Shown here in pieces: positions 17,091 through 25,046 of a stretch of DNA of 44,701 nucleotides. The DNA is from Clostridia bacterium (GTDB lineage: Bacteria; Bacillota; Clostridia; Oscillospirales; CAG-272): assembly GCA_017411605.1 (NCBI GenBank), contig JAFQPR010000012.1:1-44701 (forward strand). The letters run 5' to 3'. The notes below the pieces were generated by a model. The model was not told the origin of the DNA. It did no database searches and saw only the letters and a program-made list of their open reading frames with translations. Each line of letters opens with the position of its first letter. Position 1 is the first letter of the stretch. A program made the translations under genes and the position numbers.

Positions 17091-18023
17091 TTACATATTG
17101 AGTGCTTTTAAGTCTTCCAACATACGCATAGCTTCTTCTTTGTTTTTAAGAGTAGCGCCGCTCGCTTTAGCATGACCGCCGCCCCCGTACTTTACTGCGA
17201 TAGGGTTAATGTTGTGCTTGCTTGAGCGGATCTCCGTGAGAACACCCTCGTCGCTTTCCGTGAAGTTTACCCACGTGTTGATACCCTTTATCTCGCCCAT
17301 AGTGTTGACCATGCCGCGGGAGATAGTAAATGTGTCAACCCCGTAAGACTTTGCCTCGTCGAGTGTTGTATAGATATATGCAACACCGCAGTCGGTTAGA
17401 TTGATCTTGAGAACAAACTGCGCTCTGAGCTTAATAAACTCAAAATCGTCAACGTAAAGGTTAGAATATATTTCGGACGTGTCAAATTTCGTTTTCATAA
17501 TGAAGGAAGCGAGGCGGTGAGTATCAGAGCTTGTTGAGTCGTATCTGAATCTTCCCGAGTCGGTAACCATTCCTGTGTAGAGAGATTTTGCCGCAAGCGT
17601 GTTAAGTCTAAGACCGCACTCGAGCGCAAGCTCGGCGATAAGTCCGCAGCAGCTCTCGTAAGAGGTGTCGGTTATCTCAACATCGCAGATCTGCTCGCAG
17701 AAAATATGGTGGTCTATTCGAACGGTTTCCTTGGCGGTCTTGTATCTTTCGTCCGATATAAGAGCGGCGGCAGACGTGTCAAGCACGATAGCGAGAGCGC
17801 TCGGATAATAATCATCCGGTATCTCATCCATAACCGAGCCTTCCATAAAGCTGAAGCGGCGCGATGCGTCACCGACCGCAAAAACCTTTTTCTCGGGGAA
17901 GTTTTCTGTAATGATATTTTTGAGTCCGATCTGGCAACCGTACGCATCGCCATCGGGGTTTTTATGTCTATGTATTATTATTGTATTATATTGTTTTATT
18001 TTTTCTATTACTTGTTCAAACAT
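17091..18023 (-). CDS. DHH/DHHA1 phosphoesterase (NrnA-like), copy 2
   Basis: A 310-residue paralog of the next gene, with HRHKNPDGDAYG, VLDTSAA, RIDHHIF and GGGGHAKASGAT in the same order. It heads the operon, with GAGGAG before its ATG and a sigma-A promoter at 18075-18103. The two copies have diverged considerably outside the motifs, suggesting an old duplication with different substrates. The most probable role is degradation of short oligoribonucleotides or pAp. Confidence 0.9.
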   Translation of the reverse strand: MFEQVIEKIKQYNTIIIHRHKNPDGDAYGCQIGLKNIITENFPEKKVFAVGDASRRFSFMEGSVMDEIPDDYYPSALAIVLDTSAAALISDERYKTAKETVRIDHHIFCEQICDVEITDTSYESCCGLIAELALECGLRLNTLAAKSLYTGMVTDSGRFRYDSTSSDTHRLASFIMKTKFDTSEIYSNLYVDDFEFIKLRAQFVLKINLTDCGVAYIYTTLDEAKSYGVDTFTISRGMVNTMGEIKGINTWVNFTESDEGVLTEIRSSKHNINPIAVKYGGGGHAKASGATLKNKEEAMRMLEDLKALNM

Positions 18024-18074
18024 TTCGTTCTCCTCGTTGTTTTATCCCGATAACGCTCGGAGTCTATCTGTATT

Positions 18075-18103
18075 ATTATACACTAAAATTTGATAAATTT
18101 CAA
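18075..18103 (-). promoter_or_regulatory. Sigma-A promoter of the DHH-DHH-surE operon
   Basis: On the minus strand TTGAAA (18098-18103) and TATAAT (18075-18080) are separated by 17 bp. Confidence 0.75.
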
Positions 18104-18195
18104 TTCATTTCATTAAATTAACGCATTTAAGGATTAAAAAATATTTTAAATATGTAAAAATATTTTAAAATACGATGTATTTTTCACAAATTATA

Positions 18196-18224
18196 TTGAA
18201 ATTGCAATAAAAATATAGTAAAAT
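18196..18224 (+). promoter_or_regulatory. Sigma-A promoter of the HAD phosphatase gene
   Basis: TTGAAA (18196-18201) and TAAAAT (18219-18224) are separated by 17 bp in a very AT-rich divergent region. The leader is about 87 nt and contains the hairpin at 18270-18294. Confidence 0.65.
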
Positions 18225-18269
18225 TAAGGTATAAAAGGGAAAAATTACTAATTGACATATTATTTTGCC

Positions 18270-18294
18270 GCAGGTAACAAAATTCGTTGCCTGC
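18270..18294 (+). other. Leader hairpin before the HAD phosphatase gene
   Basis: A 9-bp stem (18270-18278 with 18286-18294, one G-T pair) with a 7-nt loop stands in an otherwise AT-rich leader, 11 nt before the AAGGAGG ribosome site. It has no T run, so it may affect mRNA stability or bind a regulator. Confidence 0.45.
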
Positions 18295-18318
18295 CGCGTC
18301 CCAAAAAGGAGGTCCATT

Positions 18319-19335
18319 ATGGAAAAGGATACAGTTATTCAGGAAGCTATAGATTTTAACGTTGGCAAAAAAATGCCCAAGATGGCGATATGCTATGATT
18401 TTGACAGAACGCTCTCTCCCGACGATATGCAGACGTTTACGCTCATACCCTCTTTCGGGGTTGATAAAAACGTTTTCTGGCATGAGTCGGATACTCTGGC
18501 GGAAGAAAACTTGATGGACAATAATCTTGCGTGGATGTACGAGCTTATAAAATATTCGAAGTTCAAGGGTAAGTCCTTAAGACGTGAATATTTCAAACAG
18601 ATCGGCGCTGACGTTCAGCTTTACCCGGGAGTCGAGACCTGGTTTGATAACATTAACGCATATGCGCGTGAGAGAGGAATTGAGGTTGAGCACTATATCA
18701 TATCCTCGGGACTCAAGGAGATAATTGAGGGAAGCCGCATCGCGCCTTATATCACGCGTGTTTACGCATCCTCGTATCTCTATTCTGCTGACGGTATTGC
18801 TGAGTGGCCTGCGCAGGTCGTTAACTATACGACGAAAACGCAGTTTATCTTCAGAATAGCAAAGGGCTATCTTGAGGAATACGATGCGAGAGTTAATGAC
18901 AGTATGCCTCACGACGTGAGAAACGTCGATTATGAGAACATCGTTTATATAGGTGACAGCGCTACGGATATCCCCTGTATGACGCTCGTTAAGCAGAAGG
19001 GCGGTTATTCTATTGGAGTATACGATCCCGTTTCGAACAATAAGAAGAAGGTATATCAGCTCTTCAGTGACGGACGTCTTAACTTCTATGCGCCCGCAAA
19101 CTACTCTGAGGAGAGTCCTATCTTCGACTATATGAAGAACGTTATAGACGAGATCGCCGCAAAAGAAAAGCAGAAGTCGGAGCAGAAGAAGCTTGGTACA
19201 ACTGCGGAAAAATTCAAGAAGCGCGCAACTCTTGAGAAGATACTCGAATCCGCGTCCGAAAATCTCAGCGAGGAAGAGCGAGCTATCGTAAGAAATATGA
19301 TAGACCATATCGACGATTGCGGGAAAAAGGATTGA
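18319..19335 (+). CDS. HAD-superfamily phosphatase (phosphoserine phosphatase-like)
   Basis: A 338-residue cytoplasmic protein. Motif I is YDFDRTLS with nucleophile Asp27 and Asp29. Motif II is ISSG (about residue 130). The final acidic motif YIGDSATDIPCM lies at about residues 210-221. The spacing fits HAD enzymes with a C1 helical cap that hydrolyse small phosphoesters. The C-terminal 70 residues are a charged, probably helical tail. AAGGAGG precedes the ATG at 18319. It is monocistronic and the substrate is unknown. Confidence 0.85.
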   Translation: MEKDTVIQEAIDFNVGKKMPKMAICYDFDRTLSPDDMQTFTLIPSFGVDKNVFWHESDTLAEENLMDNNLAWMYELIKYSKFKGKSLRREYFKQIGADVQLYPGVETWFDNINAYARERGIEVEHYIISSGLKEIIEGSRIAPYITRVYASSYLYSADGIAEWPAQVVNYTTKTQFIFRIAKGYLEEYDARVNDSMPHDVRNVDYENIVYIGDSATDIPCMTLVKQKGGYSIGVYDPVSNNKKKVYQLFSDGRLNFYAPANYSEESPIFDYMKNVIDEIAAKEKQKSEQKKLGTTAEKFKKRATLEKILESASENLSEEERAIVRNMIDHIDDCGKKD

Positions 19336-19402
19336 TCTTATCTTTTTCTGAAACGTGTTTGCTCTCGGTATATGACGAATAAAACGCTAACTAAATAATA
19401 TA

Positions 19403-19457
19403 AAAAGAGGGAAGCTGCGCTGTGCGCCGTAAGGCTGCGCTGAAGCTACCCTCTTTT
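19403..19457. terminator. Bidirectional terminator between the two HAD genes
   Basis: A 9-bp stem AAAAGAGGG (19403-19411) with CCCTCTTTT (19449-19457) encloses an imperfect AGCT-containing inner stem. It ends both the plus-strand HAD gene and the minus-strand NagD-like gene. A near-identical outer sequence recurs at 44323-44364. Confidence 0.8.
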
Positions 19458-19467
19458 GATTTTAGCT

Positions 19468-20253
19468 TTACTTTTTTGCTGCGGAAACGATATCTCCGAC
19501 ACCACCCAGAATATATTTTGGACGGTAAGGGAAGTTGTTGATATCATCTTTACTTGTAACCCCGCTCAGAACGAGAACGGTATCAACGTTAGATTCTATA
19601 CCCGCGATGATATCGGTATCCATTCTGTCGCCTACGAAGGCAATATCTGCGCTGTGGCATCCGAGCTTGCGCAATCCGTGCCTTAGCATCAAGGGGTTAG
19701 GCTTGCCGACGAAGTATGCCTTCTTGCCCGTCGCAATCTCAATTGGAGCAACGAGAGAGCCTGTTGCGGGCATAATGCCTTTTTCGGTAACGCCGATGGT
19801 ATCGGGATTTGCGCCGATGAGCTTCGCGCCCTTGTTAACAAGCTCAATAGCCTTTTCTATCTTTTCGAAGCAGTAGGTACGAGTTTCACCGATAACAACG
19901 TAGTCGGGGTTTATATCATTCATATAGATCTTCTGATCGTAGAGCGCCTTTGCGAGCGCAGCCTCGCCGATAACGTAAGCCGTGCATCCGGGAGCCTGGC
20001 TATGAAGAAATTCCGCAACCGCCATAGCGCTCGTATAGAAATGATCTGCCGAAACGGAAAGTCCCATACGTTCGAGCTTCATACTAAGCTCGTGAGGTGT
20101 TCTTTCGGGGCTGTTTGTAAGAAAGACAAATTTCTTGCCGTTTTCAATCATCCAATTAACAAATTCCTTGGCGCCGGGAAGAATGTTTTTTCCGTGATAA
20201 ATAACGCCGTCCATATCGCAGATAAAGCCTTGCTTTTCGAGTATCTTTTCCAT
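19468..20253 (-). CDS. NagD-like HAD-IIA phosphatase
   Basis: A 261-residue enzyme with motif I CDMDGVIYHG (Asp13, Asp15), motif II FLTNS, a large C2 cap and the motif III/IV stretch VGKPNP...FVGDRMDTDI. This layout matches NagD/AraL sugar-phosphate or nucleotide phosphatases. The start at 20253 is chosen for AAAGGAG just upstream; the open frame extends a further 21 codons across the promoter region. Probable role is housekeeping dephosphorylation of UMP or sugar phosphates. Confidence 0.9.
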   Translation of the reverse strand: MEKILEKQGFICDMDGVIYHGKNILPGAKEFVNWMIENGKKFVFLTNSPERTPHELSMKLERMGLSVSADHFYTSAMAVAEFLHSQAPGCTAYVIGEAALAKALYDQKIYMNDINPDYVVIGETRTYCFEKIEKAIELVNKGAKLIGANPDTIGVTEKGIMPATGSLVAPIEIATGKKAYFVGKPNPLMLRHGLRKLGCHSADIAFVGDRMDTDIIAGIESNVDTVLVLSGVTSKDDINNFPYRPKYILGGVGDIVSAAKK

Positions 20254-20283
20254 ACTGCACGCTCCTTTTGTTTTTTCGTGCAT

Positions 20284-20312
20284 AGTATAGCACCTTTTTG
20301 GAGGGATGTCAA
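20284..20312 (-). promoter_or_regulatory. Sigma-A promoter of the NagD-like gene
   Basis: On the minus strand TTGACA (20307-20312) and TATACT (20284-20289) are separated by 17 bp, giving a leader of about 25 nt. Confidence 0.83.
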
Positions 20313-20352
20313 GCAACGACGGGAATTATTTCAGGGCTTTAAATGCAAAGGC

Positions 20353-20393
20353 GCAGAGCTATCTGTGCGTTATAAATGAATGCGGATAGCTGC
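20353..20393. other. Inverted repeat downstream of the bile salt hydrolase gene
   Basis: A 7-bp perfect stem (20357-20363 with 20385-20391), extended imperfectly by GC pairs, lies between the bile salt hydrolase stop and the NagD promoter. It has no proper T run next to the stem, so terminator activity is doubtful. Confidence 0.35.
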
Positions 20394-20423
20394 GTACTGC
20401 TTTTTTTGCGTTTTGTAAACCGC

Positions 20424-21395
20424 TTAATTTATATAATCTGTGTCCTCGTCGAGCTTCATCGGAAAGCGTGAAAGCGCGCTGCTCGTTTTTGTTTCTTCGG
20501 TGAGCCTTACGGCGCTGATTCTGGAATTGCCGTAGGTTTTGTAATAGTAGGTGCCCGTGTTGAGATCTGCGCATACCGAATACTGCGTTTTCTCGCATTT
20601 TCCGCTGACGGAAACGAGCCCGGCGGTTTGCTTGACAAAATCGAGAATATGAAATACCTGACCTACGGAGTCTGCATCCGTGTCAAGCTTTGCGGCGTTT
20701 GCTACCGCAAAGGCGGCGCGTACAAATCTTGAGGAAGAGGACAGATCACCGGGAAGACCCATAGCGCCCATACCTCTGCTGTAATTATAGAGCGGAAGCT
20801 TTTTTGAGAAACGGTTCTCGGCTTTCTCCCGAGTAAGTCCCATGTAATTATTTAAATTTTCCCTGTGATAGGGGAACGGGGGATTGTTCGTAAGCACGCC
20901 AAATGGATCGTCGTATATCTTAAACCCGTCTTCCTCGGGTTCTGCGGCAAGACTGATATTTCCATCGGTCAAAAAGAAGTGAAGCTCTGATACGGGGGTG
21001 GTATCACTGTAGGGCGTGTTAATTAATCGCACGTTTTTGAGCATCTCCTCCGCTTTATATACAGACCTTGCTTGTCCGAGAATATAGGGTATAAGCTCAA
21101 ACTGAGCGAGGTTGACCGACTCTTTTGATTTTGGCATAAATTTTGCGTTCCCAACGAAATTCAACCCCGCCATAGCTAGTCCGTGTTCGTTTATAGCATC
21201 ATAGTATAAGGGATATGAGTCCTTTACCGTTGCTACGCCTATAATAGCCGATTCTGTTCTGAAGTCACCCTCGTGCCTTAAGTGAAAACGGTAATTTGCA
21301 GGCGTTATAACTATCTCTTCTTTGTAGTGATATTCAAGGTCGAGCGTTCTTCCGAAAAAATTGTGTTTTTGCATAAATGCGATAGCTGTACACAT
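20424..21395 (-). CDS. bsh: Conjugated bile salt hydrolase (choloylglycine hydrolase, Ntn family)
   Basis: A 323-residue N-terminal-nucleophile amidase that releases taurine or glycine from conjugated bile acids. Translation starts MCTA, so Cys2 becomes the N-terminal nucleophile after Met removal. Residues at the known catalytic positions are present: Arg16 and Asp19 in FGRTLDLEY, Asn79 in GLNF, Asn170 in LTNN and Arg223 in SSSSRF. The GLPGD loop and the C-terminal YYYKTYGN strand also match bile salt hydrolases of gut Clostridium. No signal peptide is present. Penicillin V acylase is the main alternative within the family, but the overall pattern favours bile salts. This is the best single indicator of an intestinal habitat. 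Confidence 0.9.
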   Translation of the reverse strand: MCTAIAFMQKHNFFGRTLDLEYHYKEEIVITPANYRFHLRHEGDFRTESAIIGVATVKDSYPLYYDAINEHGLAMAGLNFVGNAKFMPKSKESVNLAQFELIPYILGQARSVYKAEEMLKNVRLINTPYSDTTPVSELHFFLTDGNISLAAEPEEDGFKIYDDPFGVLTNNPPFPYHRENLNNYMGLTREKAENRFSKKLPLYNYSRGMGAMGLPGDLSSSSRFVRAAFAVANAAKLDTDADSVGQVFHILDFVKQTAGLVSVSGKCEKTQYSVCADLNTGTYYYKTYGNSRISAVRLTEETKTSSALSRFPMKLDEDTDYIN

Positions 21396-21467
21396 TACGT
21401 CCTATCTCCGTTTTTTTGAATATCTTACCCTGAAATACGAAAGGATATTCCCGAGAGGAAGATAAAC

Positions 21468-21513
21468 AAAAAAATAAGCGATACAAATAGAAGAATTCCT
21501 CTAAATGTATCGC
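21468..21513 (-). terminator. Terminator of the 5'-nucleotidase gene
   Basis: A perfect 8-bp stem (21478-21485 with 21506-21513) with an inner TAGA/TCTA extension, followed on the minus strand by a run of T residues (A run at 21468-21474 on plus). Confidence 0.8.
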
Positions 21514-21546
21514 ATTGTTTACATTATGTGATAATTATTGATAAAA

Positions 21547-23181
21547 TCAACTGAGTCCGCCGCTCTTGATATGTTCTGCCAGAAGATCTCTTGCGAACGT
21601 TATGCTGTCGTACGTTTCAACTACGGTGAGCCTGTTTGACGCGTAGTTTGAGGTGTAGCTGTCCACGATAACGTAGTAAGTTTCGCTGTCAATTATTGAA
21701 GAGGTGCTATTACCGTAATCGCTGACGGAGATGAAATAATCTTCGTTTGTGGTGTTGATAAAACGTGATTTGAGGTTTCTTCCGCTGATAGAGCAGAGAA
21801 CGATCTCGTTATCGAAGGGGAATATCATCTGCAGATCGGAATATTTCACCTCTCCTGCGTCAAGATTGTATGGACTTCTTGTGCGCAAGAAGCCGCCGCC
21901 GAGGAAGATATTGTATTCCTCGCCCCATTTTTCTATGCCCGCCTCAAGGTAAAGATCTGCAACGAGCTGCTCAAGCTCCTCACTGTATCTCTTCCTTGAA
22001 TTAGTACCGAGCACTTCGTTGCCCTTCGCGATATCATCCTTATACTTTTCGAGCAGCTCACCGACGAGCGGGTCGGGCTCGAGTCTTGAGTAGAGAGAGC
22101 TTGAAATTACCTGCGATTCGGTGACAGAGAATTTATCGTTTGCGAAGTTAAACATTATCTCTGCGTGAGCGATACCCTTGTTTTCTCCGCCGTTCTGAAT
22201 ATGGTATACTCCGTGGGTGTCACGAAGCACGTAATTCTGATGAGTATGTCCTTCGAAAACGATATCAACGTACTTGCCCGAGGAAAGCTCGGGATCGTAG
22301 TAGCCCGAAAGCTTGTTATCCGTGATAATTGACCCGCCGGATGAGCCGTAGCCGTCGTGAAGCGAATAAACTATAAGGTCTGCGCCTGCATCGCGCAGAC
22401 GCTTTGACTCTGCCTTAACGAGAGCGGTAAGCTCATCGCCTACCTTGAAATAAACGTCCTCAACCTTGTCTGACGAGATTGAAGAATAGCAATCTCCGAT
22501 AGCGCCGATAATGCCGATTTTAACGCCGTTTTGGTCGATCATAACCGAGGGCGTCGCGTATTCAGCTCGCTCGTTAGTAGCTCTTTCGTAAACGTTAATA
22601 GCGAGGAATGGGAAATCTGCCAGCTCGAGATTGTTTTCTATGTACTCCTCGCCCCAGTCAAATTCGTGGTTGCCGAGAGTCATTGATATGAAGTCCAACT
22701 CATTCATCCAATCGGTCATTATAAGACCTTTGGTGAGATTGGATTCGGAGCCGCCTTGCCACATATCGCCCGAGGAAAGCAGGAAAACGTTGTCCTCGCT
22801 TTCATACATCATTTTGATGTACGTTGTAAGCTCTTCGGCGCCGGGCTGATTGCCGCTGTCGGTAAGCTTACCGTGCAGATCGTTTATAACGTAAAAATCA
22901 AGCTCGATCAAGACGGACGTCTTGCAATCGTCGCATTTTCCGTCTTCATCCGCGTCAACGTGACCGGGGGTAGCGACGGTATCACCCGAGCCGTCATCAC
23001 CGCCGTCTGCGTTGTTTTCGTCGCTGCCCGAGCCGTTATCACCCGTGTTACCGCCGTCGGTGTCCGGCCTGTTGCTCTCGCCGCTCTGCTCGGTGCTGCC
23101 GCTGTCGGGCGGGAAGATAAGATCGCACGATGAGAGCAGAAGCGAAGCTATTATAAGGAAAACTATCAGTATTTTTTTCAT
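21547..23181 (-). CDS. Surface lipoprotein 5'-nucleotidase / UshA-like metallophosphoesterase
   Basis: A 544-residue lipoprotein. The lipobox ends LSSC (Cys19). A Gly/Asp/Ser/Asn-rich linker (about 25-72) follows, then a short HVDADEDGKCDDC element (about 74-86) common in clostridial secreted proteins. The metallophosphoesterase domain carries INDLHG (Asp101, His103), SSGDMWQGG (Asp139), GNHEFDWG (Asn171, His172) and later GHTH. The C-terminal domain (about 370-544) is the substrate-binding 5'-nucleotidase half. It should dephosphorylate extracellular nucleotides for nucleoside salvage. The start is set by GGAC before ATG 23181, since the longer frame runs into the promoter region. Confidence 0.9.
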   Translation of the reverse strand: MKKILIVFLIIASLLLSSCDLIFPPDSGSTEQSGESNRPDTDGGNTGDNGSGSDENNADGGDDGSGDTVATPGHVDADEDGKCDDCKTSVLIELDFYVINDLHGKLTDSGNQPGAEELTTYIKMMYESEDNVFLLSSGDMWQGGSESNLTKGLIMTDWMNELDFISMTLGNHEFDWGEEYIENNLELADFPFLAINVYERATNERAEYATPSVMIDQNGVKIGIIGAIGDCYSSISSDKVEDVYFKVGDELTALVKAESKRLRDAGADLIVYSLHDGYGSSGGSIITDNKLSGYYDPELSSGKYVDIVFEGHTHQNYVLRDTHGVYHIQNGGENKGIAHAEIMFNFANDKFSVTESQVISSSLYSRLEPDPLVGELLEKYKDDIAKGNEVLGTNSRKRYSEELEQLVADLYLEAGIEKWGEEYNIFLGGGFLRTRSPYNLDAGEVKYSDLQMIFPFDNEIVLCSISGRNLKSRFINTTNEDYFISVSDYGNSTSSIIDSETYYVIVDSYTSNYASNRLTVVETYDSITFARDLLAEHIKSGGLS

Positions 23182-23212
23182 ATAAGTGTCCTTTATGTTT
23201 ATTATCGCTCTT

Positions 23213-23241
23213 ATTATACATTTTTGCGGTAGGTTTGTCAA
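23213..23241 (-). promoter_or_regulatory. Consensus sigma-A promoter of the 5'-nucleotidase gene
   Basis: On the minus strand TTGACA (23236-23241) and TATAAT (23213-23218) are separated by 17 bp, with a leader of about 25 nt. Confidence 0.87.
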
Positions 23242-23306
23242 TAAGATTATAGTGTGCAAATATTGAAAAGGAAAATATTAACAATACCTAATTTTGTAAA
23301 AAATGC

Positions 23307-23335
23307 TTGATTTTAAAAAGAAAAGATGTTATAAT
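23307..23335 (+). promoter_or_regulatory. Sigma-A promoter of the diguanylate cyclase gene
   Basis: TTGATT (23307-23312) and TATAAT (23330-23335) are separated by 17 bp. An upstream in-frame ATG at 23303 lies inside the promoter and is not the start. Confidence 0.75.
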
Positions 23336-23371
23336 GGGACAACATCTTTATTTAACGCGAAAGGAGAGTTG

Positions 23372-24547
23372 ATGAATTACTTACTCGTATCGAATTTATT
23401 CCACTTCGTTTTTTGTATCGGCATTTTGATTTTCATACGTGTTGTCCTTGAAACCAAAAGTGATTCAACCTCTCGAAGTGCCTTTAAGCAGTTTGTTACC
23501 GTAGTGGCGGTGTGCTTGTTTGCGGATATGACGAGCTACATATTTGATAACAATCCGTCATTGATAGCAAAAACATTGAACCACGCATCAATGTTTATAA
23601 GTGTGCTTACCACTGCGTTTGCCGGATATTGGTGGAACCATTTCCTCAATATACTGTTCCATATAAAGAGAAAGAGCTACGAGGAGCTTGTATACGCATT
23701 ACCGATGCTTATTCTCTGCGCGCTTCTTATAGTCAATGTGTTTACGGGGATAATATATACGATAGATGATAACGGCGTTTATCATAGGGGGGAGTTGTAT
23801 TTCTTAAGCTTCATTTTGCAATACATTTCCTTTGCGTACGCCATGATACGTGCTATAATCATGCAAGAGGATATGAGAACGAAACGCCGTGAGCAAATGC
23901 GTCGAGGCGTAGTTCTTTTTGGTGTTTTGGTGCTTCTTTTCGGATTGTCCCAGGCGTTTGCGGGCGGATACATTGCGCTCCATTGCTTCGGACTCACGTT
24001 TGGCGTGTTCAATATCTTCGTCAGATTCCAGGATGACCAGATCACGCATGATAGGCTTACGGGACTTAATAACCGCTATGCTCTTGATACGTATATGGTA
24101 TCGAGGATGCAGTATTACGAACGCGGAAACCAGGGTAACGACAGATTATATCTCCTTATGATGGATATCAATAACTTTAAAAGCATAAACGATAAGTACG
24201 GTCACCCGGAAGGGGACAGAGTGCTTTGCGAGGTTGCCGATGCTTTAAGAGAAATAAGCGAATTGGATAATACCAAGCTCTTTATGGCGAGATACGGCGG
24301 TGACGAATTTGCCGCAGTGCTTGAGGCGAAGGGTGATATCCCGGTCAAAAAAATCATAATCAAAATAAAAGAATCCATTGCCGCAAAATCCGAAGCGCTT
24401 GAGCTTTCATTCTCGATGAGCGTAGGCTATGCGGAGTACGTCGGCAGAGAGATGGATATGAGTACGTGGATAGCAGAAGCGGATCGCGCCTTATACGTTG
24501 ATAAAAACGGCGGCGAAGGCGGCGGGGATCCCATAAGTTATCGTTAA
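23372..24547 (+). CDS. Membrane diguanylate cyclase (GGDEF)
   Basis: A 391-residue protein with about six TM helices in the first 215 residues and a C-terminal GGDEF domain. The active-site motif is intact (YGGDEF, about residues 309-313) and is preceded by the usual DHDRLTGLxNR-like start (THDRLTGLNNRYAL) and the metal-binding MDINNFKSIND stretch. No RxxD inhibitory site is seen five residues before GGDEF, so product inhibition may be absent. It should make c-di-GMP in response to an unknown membrane signal. AAAGGAG precedes the ATG. It ends at a terminator 300 bp before the c-di-GMP riboswitch and may supply that switch locally. Confidence 0.92.
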   Translation: MNYLLVSNLFHFVFCIGILIFIRVVLETKSDSTSRSAFKQFVTVVAVCLFADMTSYIFDNNPSLIAKTLNHASMFISVLTTAFAGYWWNHFLNILFHIKRKSYEELVYALPMLILCALLIVNVFTGIIYTIDDNGVYHRGELYFLSFILQYISFAYAMIRAIIMQEDMRTKRREQMRRGVVLFGVLVLLFGLSQAFAGGYIALHCFGLTFGVFNIFVRFQDDQITHDRLTGLNNRYALDTYMVSRMQYYERGNQGNDRLYLLMMDINNFKSINDKYGHPEGDRVLCEVADALREISELDNTKLFMARYGGDEFAAVLEAKGDIPVKKIIIKIKESIAAKSEALELSFSMSVGYAEYVGREMDMSTWIAEADRALYVDKNGGEGGGDPISYR

Positions 24548-24555
24548 AATTTTGG

Positions 24556-24590
24556 GAAGATCGGGCTCCAGAGCTACGGTCTTCTTTTTA
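24556..24590 (+). terminator. Terminator of the diguanylate cyclase gene
   Basis: GAAGATCG (24556-24563) pairs with CGGTCTTC (24577-24584) through one G-T pair. An inner GCTC/GAGC stem and a T5 run complete it. The following 215 bases are AT-rich and contain nothing recognisable. Confidence 0.78.
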
Positions 24591-24805
24591 TTTGCAAATT
24601 TCTTTTTGATTTATTACAACGCGTCGCGGGCTGAAATATTCTGCTTTGCAACAAATCTCTGTTTTCTATCCCAAAAATTAAAAATGAGAGCTGTTTTTAT
24701 AATTGTTTACAAAAAATTCACAATTATATAAAAGCGGTATTAAATTTCAAAAAACAACAGATAAAAGCAATATTTTCCACCTTTTTCGAAGCTCTTTATA
24801 CATAC

Positions 24806-24832
24806 TGCGTGCACGCATATGCGCCGTGCGCA
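24806..24832. promoter_or_regulatory. Paired GC-rich palindromes upstream of the riboswitch promoter
   Basis: TGCGTGCACGCA (24806-24817) is a perfect 12-bp palindrome. Two bases later TGCGCCGTGCGCA (24820-24832) is a second near-palindrome with the same TGCGC/GCGCA ends. Both stand out in AT-rich sequence and lie 34-60 bp before the -35 box, where an activator or repressor could bind. Which protein would bind is unknown. Confidence 0.45.
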
Positions 24833-24865
24833 GCACAATAATAGGAAGAAAAACGAAAAAAGCAC

Positions 24866-24894
24866 TTGACTTTTTTTAAAAATAAATATATAAT
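24866..24894 (+). promoter_or_regulatory. Sigma-A promoter of the matrix operon
   Basis: TTGACT (24866-24871) and TATAAT (24889-24894) are separated by 17 bp. The expected start near 24901 lies 10 bp before the riboswitch aptamer. Confidence 0.87.
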
Positions 24895-24908
24895 AGGTTC
24901 AAATATTT

Positions 24909-24976
24909 CAGCAAAGCATTTGAAAAGGTGTGACGCAAAGCTATAGGGGCCTCAAGTTAAGCCAGCCAGTTGCAGA
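24909..24976 (+). promoter_or_regulatory. Cyclic-di-GMP-I (GEMM) riboswitch aptamer
   Basis: The RNA has the conserved GACGCAAAGC core (24932-24941), a P1b helix CATTT/AGGTG capped by a GAAA tetraloop (24917-24930), a following GGCC...GCC arm with the tetraloop-receptor side (about 24947-24963), and a closing GCAA (24911-24914) / TTGC (24970-24973) helix. This order matches class I c-di-GMP riboswitches, and clostridial members look very similar. It lies between a sigma-A promoter and an intrinsic terminator and precedes an EAL-like gene, a known GEMM context. Confidence 0.92.
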
Positions 24977-25015
24977 TAAAGTACGTTTGCAGACTGTCTG
25001 GTGTTTTTTATTTTT
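24962..25015 (+). terminator. Riboswitch expression platform: intrinsic terminator
   Basis: CCAGCCAGTTGCA (24962-24974) pairs with TGCAGACTGTCTGG (24988-25001) with minor mismatches, followed by a T-rich run to 25015. The left arm contains the TTGC that closes the aptamer, so ligand-stabilised aptamer and terminator are mutually exclusive. I infer an ON switch in which c-di-GMP binding permits read-through. Confidence 0.82.
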
Positions 25016-25046
25016 CGAGGCGAATTTGAGGGAAGGGGGTAAAGAC

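Noticed and set aside
18252-18280. Second promoter (TTGACA at 18252) before the HAD gene
   Set aside because: At 17 bp the -10 position reads TAACAA and falls inside the leader hairpin; the pair at 18196-18224 is better.
24930-25046. ATG or TTG starts up to 39 codons upstream of the EAL-like protein's GTG
   Set aside because: The 24930 start lies in the riboswitch aptamer and the following codons cross the terminator; a good ribosome site exists only before GTG 25047.
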